Positions 5,873 through 10,601 of a DNA stretch of 10,601 nucleotides are shown piece after piece (within the stretch, counting starts at the first letter, position 1; every line of letters starts with the position of its first letter). A program made the position numbers and the translations under genes. The stretch covers positions 1 to 10,601 of the forward strand of contig DAOPKN010000069.1 in assembly GCA_035391225.1 (NCBI GenBank). The letters run 5' to 3'. The notes beneath the pieces are model-generated. The model did not search any database. It saw only the letters and a program-made list of their open reading frames with translations, and had not been told where the DNA came from. This stretch comes from DAOPKN01 sp035391225. GTDB taxonomy: Bacteria > Thermotogota > Thermotogae > MWEM01.

Positions 5873-6895
5873 GGTAACCAGCGAAAGCGTGGGGTTTTCC
5901 CGCCAGCGCACGAAACCCAGGTTCAGCTCCATGCAAGCGCTGGAAATCCAGGGGTCGTAAACCTTTTGGTCGATACCGGGAAACTTGACTTCGATCACTT
6001 GGGCCTTTTGTTCGATTTTCCGCTGCATCAACGCCACCAGCTCGGGGTACTGTTGCACCTCGAGCCCCATCACCCGGTAGTAGTTCCATTTCGTGGCATT
6101 GCATGCGGGAACGCTCGCCCTGTCCCAGCGGTGGTTCTTGCCGATCTCCGTATCATCCAGCAGGAAGTAGTCGTGGCGGGGAACGGAAAGCGAAGGTCCG
6201 GAGGTGGGATCATCCCAGGTCACGTCCACGTGGTAGTACGCCCCGTCCAACTGCACCACGTTCCACATGTGCCCAACCCAACTGGTTTCCTCGCGGGCCT
6301 CGCCATACACGAGCCAGCAGGGGATATTCGCCTGTTGGCAGAGAAGCTGGAAAGCACGGGCGTATCCTTCGCACACCCCTTTTCCCAGCAAAAGGGGGCC
6401 ATAGGCTATGTAAGCCGAAGTCTGCCCCAGGGAAAGGTAGTGCGCGTGTTGCACCAATCGGTCGTGCAACCGTAGCAAGACCTCGAAGGGATCCCGCGAA
6501 ACGGCTTGAGCAGCTTTTACCCAGGAAGTAGCCACCTGGCTGGCTTGCTGCGTTTTTTCCACCAATTCTTCGAAGGATTCCTTTGCATAGGCGAAATTGA
6601 GGTGGAGGGAAGCGGAAGAAGACCCCACCCTCACCTCGTACCCCAGAAGCGGGTAGGGCAGCCCCAGGGCAAGTTCCACCTCTCGAGCCGCGGAGGAAAA
6701 GCCCGCTTGCAGATCCGCCGAAAAATCCCCCCGGTAGGCGGAGAGATCCACCTGCAGCTGTTGCTGGTAGTCCACCGCAGCTTGCACCAAAACGCATCGA
6801 AACTGCTCCCAATCCTGGACTTGCACGCTTAGCCCGAAAAGCCAGATCGGCAAAATGCACGCGAAAAGGAGCAAGCCCCCACGCTTACCACGCAA
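5858..6895 (-). CDS. Exported transglutaminase-like cysteine protease-fold protein
   Basis: The 345-residue protein has a transglutaminase-core domain with the complete triad: C175 in GKGVCEGYA, H209 in VGHMWN and D224 in YYHVDVTWDD. Such bacterial domains are usually peptidases or amide-bond enzymes acting on extracytoplasmic protein or peptidoglycan-linked targets. Residues 1-24 have a basic start (RGKR) and a hydrophobic core, an uncleaved anchor or Sec signal. A lipobox-like LFAC at 10-13 is probably too early for a lipoprotein. Residues 30-150 are mostly helical with no motif I know. The TTG at 6895 is the best start: GGAG at 6903-6906 lies 7 nt upstream and translation begins with the signal sequence. 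It overlaps the reductase gene by 11 nt. A much longer open frame upstream only shadows that gene. The target is unknown. Confidence 0.8.
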   Translation of the reverse strand: MRGKRGGLLLFACILPIWLFGLSVQVQDWEQFRCVLVQAAVDYQQQLQVDLSAYRGDFSADLQAGFSSAAREVELALGLPYPLLGYEVRVGSSSASLHLNFAYAKESFEELVEKTQQASQVATSWVKAAQAVSRDPFEVLLRLHDRLVQHAHYLSLGQTSAYIAYGPLLLGKGVCEGYARAFQLLCQQANIPCWLVYGEAREETSWVGHMWNVVQLDGAYYHVDVTWDDPTSGPSLSVPRHDYFLLDDTEIGKNHRWDRASVPACNATKWNYYRVMGLEVQQYPELVALMQRKIEQKAQVIEVKFPGIDQKVYDPWISSACMELNLGFVRWRENPTLSLVTFYRW

Positions 6896-7988
6896 CCCCG
6901 TTCTCCATCTTGGAATGCACGATGCGCAACTTGCGCGGGATATCGATGCCGTAGGGGCAGCGCGGGGTGCAGACCCCGCATTCGTCGCAGGCAGATGCGT
7001 CGATTCGCAACTGTTCGTATGCTTTTCGGGCAACACCTTCGTTTTGGAACCAATGTGCAAACCTTTGGCGAACGGCGTGATCGGGTACCGATCGCATCCT
7101 GCCATCTTCCATCTGGCGATCGTACCGCCCTTCCAACAGGAAAATGCCGGGAATATCGATCCCCTTGGGGCAGGGAAGGCACTTGCCACATTGCCGGCAC
7201 ACGTAGTCCCCCAGCTCAATGCTTTCGGAGTAGAGCGACTCCTTTTCCTTCGCGGACATCGGGGGCAGGGAAATCCATTCCAAGTCGCGCCCCAGCTGCT
7301 GCTCGTCGTTGATTCCCGTAACAATGGCATCCACGTCTAGGCCATTCACGTAGCGAAACGCGTCTTGTTCGCTGCGCCAAAGGTAGCCATCCGCCAGCGC
7401 CTTCATGGCCAGCACTCCCATGCCCCGGGAACGGGCCAGCGGAAGCACCTGCTGCTCGATTTCCGGGAAGTTGAAGCGATCGTAGAAATTGAACCCCGTC
7501 ATCAGAAGGTCGAAGGGGTAGTCTTTCAAGGCTTGCAGCAGCGCACCCGGGTAACCATGGCTGGTGATGCCCACGTGCGAAATCCAACCTTCTGCCTTGG
7601 CTCTTTCAAACGCTTCCAGCGCACCCCCTGGTGCCGTGATCCTTTCCCAGTCTTGCGGGGTGGTCACGGCGTGGAAAAAGAGGATATCCACGTGGTCCCG
7701 TTGCAAGTTCTTCAGGCTCTCCACGAGCTCGCGTTCCGCTCCTGCCGCATCCCGCGCACCCGTTTTCGTGGCCACCACGATTCCATCTTTCGGAAGGATC
7801 ACGCCCAGCTTTTTCTCAGACTGGCCATCCCCGTAGGAATGGGCGGTTTCAAAGTAGTTCCCACCCTCTTCCAGGAAACGCTCCACCACCAGTTTCACGC
7901 TTTTCTGCTCGATTTCCAGGAGGTGAAATCCACCCAGGCCCAACCGGGACACCTCTAGCCCAGTTTTTCCAAGCGTTCTTCTTTCCAT
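6885..7988 (-). CDS. Aldo/keto reductase with C-terminal 2[4Fe-4S] ferredoxin domain
   Basis: Residues 1-245 form an aldo/keto reductase barrel, an NAD(P)H-dependent carbonyl reductase fold. Tetrad positions are E47 (in NYFETAHSYG, Asp in classical members), Y52, K75 (ATKTG) and H106 (FFHAV). Residues 260-350 carry two [4Fe-4S] motifs: C264-C267-C270-C273P (CRQCGKCLPCPKGIDIP) and C334-C337-C340-C344P (CDECGVCTPRCPYGIDIP). The 367-residue length fits the Fe-S-linked AKR family of anaerobes, whose substrates are mostly unknown; electrons may pass to or from ferredoxin. Start ATG 7988 has GGAGG at 7996-8000 with 7-nt spacing. A predicted promoter lies at 8015-8043, and the transglutaminase-like gene overlaps its 3' end, so the two are probably co-translated. 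A Glu at position 47 is, as I recall, common in this subfamily. Confidence 0.9.
   Translation of the reverse strand: MERRTLGKTGLEVSRLGLGGFHLLEIEQKSVKLVVERFLEEGGNYFETAHSYGDGQSEKKLGVILPKDGIVVATKTGARDAAGAERELVESLKNLQRDHVDILFFHAVTTPQDWERITAPGGALEAFERAKAEGWISHVGITSHGYPGALLQALKDYPFDLLMTGFNFYDRFNFPEIEQQVLPLARSRGMGVLAMKALADGYLWRSEQDAFRYVNGLDVDAIVTGINDEQQLGRDLEWISLPPMSAKEKESLYSESIELGDYVCRQCGKCLPCPKGIDIPGIFLLEGRYDRQMEDGRMRSVPDHAVRQRFAHWFQNEGVARKAYEQLRIDASACDECGVCTPRCPYGIDIPRKLRIVHSKMENGVAW
6903..6906 (-). promoter_or_regulatory. Ribosome binding site inside the reductase gene, deciding a TTG start
   Basis: GGAG read on the minus strand, within the final codons of the aldo/keto reductase gene, is 7 nt before TTG at 6895. 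No ATG in the transglutaminase-like frame nearby has comparable support. This arrangement implies translational coupling of the two genes. Confidence 0.55.
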
Positions 7989-8014
7989 GCTACTTCCTCC
8001 CTTGCGTTTCTTCG

Positions 8015-8043
8015 ATTCTATCCCATTTTGGGGTGGGGTTCAA
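8015..8043 (-). promoter_or_regulatory. Predicted promoter of the reductase-transglutaminase unit
   Basis: On the minus strand TTGAAC (8043-8038) and TAGAAT (8020-8015) are separated by exactly 17 nt. The -35 matches TTGACA in four of six positions and the -10 matches TATAAT in five of six. Transcription would start near 8008, 20 nt before the reductase ATG. The -35 box overlaps the stop codon of the ABC ATPase gene. No terminator is seen after the ATPase, so read-through from the ABC operon is also possible. Confidence 0.6.
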
Positions 8044-8756
8044 GTTGCAGAAGGAATCGCCTGTGCAACGTTATCCACGTCCAGGAACACCCTGCCATCC
8101 CGGATTTCCACGATGCGGTCCGCCATCTCGGCCACCCGGCGGTCGTGGGTCACCAGGATGAACGTGGTGCCATTGTCGCGGTTGATTTCGCGCAGCAGCT
8201 CGTACACGCTTTCGGTGTTGGTGGAATCCAGGTTTCCCGTGGGTTCGTCGGCAAGGATGATTTCCGGTTGGTTCATCAACGCCCGGGCAATCGCGGTGCG
8301 CTGCTGCTGGCCACCCGACATTTTCGTGGAGAGGTTGTTCATCACTTTTTCCAACCCCATGCGGGTCAACAGATCCTTGGCCCTTTGCTTCTCCGATTGG
8401 CCCACTTGTTCGCCACGGATCCAGTAGGGCATGAGCACGTTTTCCAGCGCGGAAAACTCCGGAAGCAGGTAATGGAATTGGAAGATGAATCCCAGGGTGC
8501 GATTGCGCACCTGTGCCATCTGGTCGGATTTCATCTGGTCGGTGCGGATACCGTTGATGGTGACGGTTCCATTCGTGGGTTTGTCCAAGATGCCCATGAT
8601 GTTGAGCAGCGTGCTCTTCCCACTCCCGGACTGCCCGATTATGGCGTTGAAGGAGCCTTTCTCGATGGATAAATCGATGTCAAAGAGCACCTGGTTGGGA
8701 ACGTCCACCCCGTACACCTTGTTGATCTTCTCGAGCGTGAGAACGGAATTAGCCAT
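8040..8756 (-). CDS. ABC transporter ATPase of the MacB/LolD type
   Basis: The 238-residue nucleotide-binding subunit powers the membrane protein encoded just upstream. All motifs are intact: Walker A GQSGSGKST (41-49), Q-loop Q93 in FIFQFHYLLPE, signature MSGGQQQR (146-153), Walker B IILADE (166-171), D-loop NLDS (175-178) and switch H204. The FQFHYLLPEFSALENV stretch (92-107) is typical of the LolD/MacB/FtsE branch, which drives mechanotransmission rather than classical solute transport. The start ATG 8756 overlaps the permease gene by 8 nt and is preceded by GGAGGTGATC, a full match to the 16S anti-Shine-Dalgarno. The substrate is not readable; lipoprotein, peptide or antibiotic export and cell-wall signalling are all possible for the family. 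Confidence 0.93.
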   Translation of the reverse strand: MANSVLTLEKINKVYGVDVPNQVLFDIDLSIEKGSFNAIIGQSGSGKSTLLNIMGILDKPTNGTVTINGIRTDQMKSDQMAQVRNRTLGFIFQFHYLLPEFSALENVLMPYWIRGEQVGQSEKQRAKDLLTRMGLEKVMNNLSTKMSGGQQQRTAIARALMNQPEIILADEPTGNLDSTNTESVYELLREINRDNGTTFILVTHDRRVAEMADRIVEIRDGRVFLDVDNVAQAIPSAT

Positions 8757-9918
8757 TGCGGATCACCTCCACGGGGCTGAGTTTGGCGGATCGCCGGGCA
8801 GGAATAATCGCTGCGACCAGCGAGGACCCGATCGCGATCGCGGACGAAAGAGCAATGAAGCCGTAATTGATGAAAACGGGAACGACGGGGCTCCCTTCCG
8901 GTGTTCGGGCAAACGTGGTGAACATCAGGATCAGCCCGATTCCCATCGCAAGACCTATGATCGTTCCTCCCACGCCAAGTAACAGTCCCTGGTTGAGGAA
9001 GATCATGCGCGCCTGTCCATCCCGGATACCCATTGCTTTGAGGATACCCAATTGCCGGGATTTTTGCACCACGTTGATGATGAGCACGCTGGCAATGGAA
9101 AGGGCCACGGCGATGATCACGAAGGTCTGGATCATGATGCTCGAAACACTCTGGCTACTCAACGCGGTTAGTAGGTCCGCGTTGGAGGTTTTCCAGTCCG
9201 ATACTTTGAATCCGTCCCCCAAAATTTGCTTCACACGGGTGGCCACGACATCCGCGGAAAACACATCGTTGACCTGCATCTCGATGGAGCTCATGGTGTT
9301 TGGGCGGCGGATGATGTCCCAGGCAGTGGGAAGGTTGGTCACGATCCAGCTGGCATTGAGTCCACCAACCCCAAGATCGAAGATTCCCACCACTTGGACG
9401 TTTCGCGAAAACAGCACGAGCGTGGGAACGGTCAGGGTCAACTGGTCTCCGATCGACAGGTTGTTTTCCTGTGCCAGCACTTTCCCGATGATGACCTGGT
9501 TGGGCTCGAGCGGCATGTTCCCCTCCAAGCGTTCCTCGAAGCGGTAGATCTGCGCGGCGCGTTCCAGGTCAAAGCCTTTCAAGAATCCAGAGACATCCCT
9601 CTGCTCCAGCTTGATGAAAACCGGGGAATCCGAAACCCCCGAAACTACCTTGAGTTGCCCCTGGAGTTCGCCATCTTCCTCGATTTGGGCGATCACATCG
9701 TTGGGGGTGAGAATGTACCGGTCTTCGCGCGTGGAGGAAACGGTAACCTGCGCGGAATTTCCCACCGTGGTTTGCACCAGGTTCTTTTGCAGCCCCTGGA
9801 TCAACAGCCCGATGAAAACCTGTACTGCAACACCCACCGCAATTCCCAGCATGATCAGCAGAGTTTGGTTCTTGTTCGCGGATAGAAAGCGCCATGCGAT
9901 TTTCAAACTCAACGCCAT
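8749..9918 (-). CDS. FtsX/MacB-type ABC transporter permease
   Basis: The 389-residue protein has the MacB/LolC-E layout. TM1 is at about 20-42, followed by a large extracytoplasmic domain (about 45-258) with a MacB-PCD-like pattern. TM2-TM4 lie at about 262-284, 308-335 and 349-373. The FtsX-domain coupling segment RQLGILKAMGIRDGQ (288-302) and the C-terminal SPVEVIRNG are characteristic. It should pair with the ATPase downstream; only one permease is encoded, so a homodimer is likely. No periplasmic adaptor (MacA/HlyD-like) gene is in the window. I chose ATG 9918 because it overlaps the upstream stop as TGATG and has an AAGGGGG site 7 nt upstream. ATG 9945 has its SD only 1 nt away and would add nine polar residues. 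Confidence 0.9.
   Translation of the reverse strand: MALSLKIAWRFLSANKNQTLLIMLGIAVGVAVQVFIGLLIQGLQKNLVQTTVGNSAQVTVSSTREDRYILTPNDVIAQIEEDGELQGQLKVVSGVSDSPVFIKLEQRDVSGFLKGFDLERAAQIYRFEERLEGNMPLEPNQVIIGKVLAQENNLSIGDQLTLTVPTLVLFSRNVQVVGIFDLGVGGLNASWIVTNLPTAWDIIRRPNTMSSIEMQVNDVFSADVVATRVKQILGDGFKVSDWKTSNADLLTALSSQSVSSIMIQTFVIIAVALSIASVLIINVVQKSRQLGILKAMGIRDGQARMIFLNQGLLLGVGGTIIGLAMGIGLILMFTTFARTPEGSPVVPVFINYGFIALSSAIAIGSSLVAAIIPARRSAKLSPVEVIRNG
8761..8770 (-). promoter_or_regulatory. Full-length Shine-Dalgarno for the ABC ATPase
   Basis: GGAGGTGATC on the minus strand is a ten-base match to the anti-Shine-Dalgarno end of 16S rRNA, 4 nt before ATG 8756. It lies wholly inside the permease gene and encodes its C-terminal VEVI residues, so coding and ribosome binding share the same bases. 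Confidence 0.75.
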
Positions 9919-10568
9919 CAGCCATTCCCCCTTTGCTTCTCCCATGCCTCCAGGTCGTGGAAATCCTTGATGATCGCATCCACCGTTTGCGCGGAAAAAG
10001 AAGAACGGTGGTGGGAAAAGGCTTGCCCTCCCACGATCACTTTCATGGATGGATACTTGCCTTTGATGCTATCGATGAGTCCAATCGTCTCGGAAATGTG
10101 GTAGGGGTTGGTAACCGAGAGGGCGAGGATGTCCACCGGGTCCTTTTCCAGCCCCGCACGCAATGCTTTCAAGGGTGTGTTGCTTCCCACGAACGTGACC
10201 GGGTATCCCTTCATGTCAAACCAGTTGGCAACCATTCTCGCTGCCACATCGTGGAACTCTTCCCAGGGGCACAGGACGGCCACCCGGGCCTTTCTCGGTA
10301 CCTGCTTTTTCCGCACATCGAGTATGTACGGGTACGCGTTTTCCAAAACACTTTTCACGATCTCTGTCCGGATGTGCTCGAAGTAAATGCACGAAGGATC
10401 TGCCGTGAAAGGGCATTGCCAATTCTCCAGCGCCGGCACCAACCACTCCTGGAAAAGCCCCAGCACGTCGATACTCCCGTCTTGCAGGCTTTGAATGGCA
10501 ACGCTTACACAGCCAGCCTTATCCCTTCGTTCGAGCGCTTCCATGAACTGCTTGCGCGCTTCACTCAT
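9918..10568 (-). CDS. Stand-alone cobalamin-binding protein (B12-binding-2 + B12-binding)
   Basis: The 216-residue protein has an N-terminal helical bundle (about 1-85) and a C-terminal Rossmann-like B12 domain (about 93-205), the order found in methionine-synthase-like corrinoid proteins and in CarH/AerR-type B12 sensors. The likely lower-ligand histidine is H106 in EEFHDVAA, a variant of DxHxxG. Later B12-domain blocks are VTFVGSNTP (124-132), LALSVTNPY (148-156) and VIVGGQAF (177-184). The bundle has W50 and E64-H65, resembling the Wx9EH upper-face signature of CarH but with 13 residues between. There is no MerR-type DNA-binding domain and no corrinoid methyltransferase neighbour. ATG 10568 has GGAGGGG 6 nt upstream. 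It ends in a TGATG overlap with the ABC permease gene, suggesting a linked role such as sensing; a corrinoid carrier role is possible. Confidence 0.82.
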   Translation of the reverse strand: MSEARKQFMEALERRDKAGCVSVAIQSLQDGSIDVLGLFQEWLVPALENWQCPFTADPSCIYFEHIRTEIVKSVLENAYPYILDVRKKQVPRKARVAVLCPWEEFHDVAARMVANWFDMKGYPVTFVGSNTPLKALRAGLEKDPVDILALSVTNPYHISETIGLIDSIKGKYPSMKVIVGGQAFSHHRSSFSAQTVDAIIKDFHDLEAWEKQRGNG

Positions 10569-10601
10569 GGAAAACCCCTCCTCCTCGAAAATTGTTTAAC
10601 A

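Noticed and set aside
6896..7330. Upstream extension of the transglutaminase-like frame to about 490 residues
   Set aside because: The extra 145 residues only read the reductase gene in another frame; the signal peptide and SD support the TTG at 6895.
9919..9945. Nine-residue longer start (ATG 9945) for the ABC permease
   Set aside because: Its SD would be only 1 nt away and it adds polar residues; ATG 9918 overlaps the upstream stop as TGATG with better SD spacing.
10569..10601. Promoter for the B12-protein operon in the last bases
   Set aside because: TGTTAAACAAT on the minus strand is vaguely -10-like but a poor match, and the window ends before any -35 could be judged.

Overview
The window looks like a chromosomal segment of an anaerobic, amino-acid-fermenting bacterium of moderate-to-high GC. 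The evidence is an ornithine-degradation gene set, a double [4Fe-4S] aldo/keto reductase, strong GGAGG-type ribosome binding sites on nearly every gene, some GTG/TTG starts, and very tight gene packing. A Firmicutes- or Synergistota-like source is plausible, but I cannot fix the taxon from sequence alone. There are no rRNA, tRNA, CRISPR or insertion-sequence features.

Positions 1-229 are non-coding as far as I can see. They hold three 10-bp-phased GCATAC repeats, a possible extended -10 promoter (142-150), and a GC hairpin with a T-run (173-205). That hairpin may be an attenuator in the leader of the following operon.

Positions 230-4706 (+ strand) are a compact four-gene operon. The first three genes are ord (2,4-diaminopentanoate dehydrogenase) and ortA and ortB (the two subunits of 2-amino-4-ketopentanoate thiolase). 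Together these turn 2,4-diaminopentanoate into alanine and acetyl-CoA, the lower half of anaerobic ornithine catabolism. The fourth gene is a divergent ATP-type phosphoenolpyruvate carboxykinase. The upstream aminomutase genes (oraS/oraE) are not in the window. A strong bidirectional terminator (4710-4744) closes the operon.

Positions 4743-10568 (- strand) hold seven co-directional genes converging on the same terminator. In transcription order they are: a stand-alone cobalamin-binding protein; a FtsX/MacB-type ABC permease joined to it by a TGATG overlap; its ATPase, overlapping by 8 nt; an Fe-S aldo/keto reductase with its own predicted promoter (8015-8043); an exported or membrane-anchored transglutaminase-like protein starting at a TTG inside the reductase gene; an extracytoplasmic sulfite-oxidase-fold molybdoenzyme preceded by an inverted repeat around its likely promoter; and a DUF503/YlxP-type protein with unusual Cys/His content.

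The two most interesting points are the B12-binding protein with a CarH-like W...EH signature coupled to an exporter-type ABC system, and the PEP carboxykinase homologue built into an ornithine-fermentation operon behind a possible attenuator.
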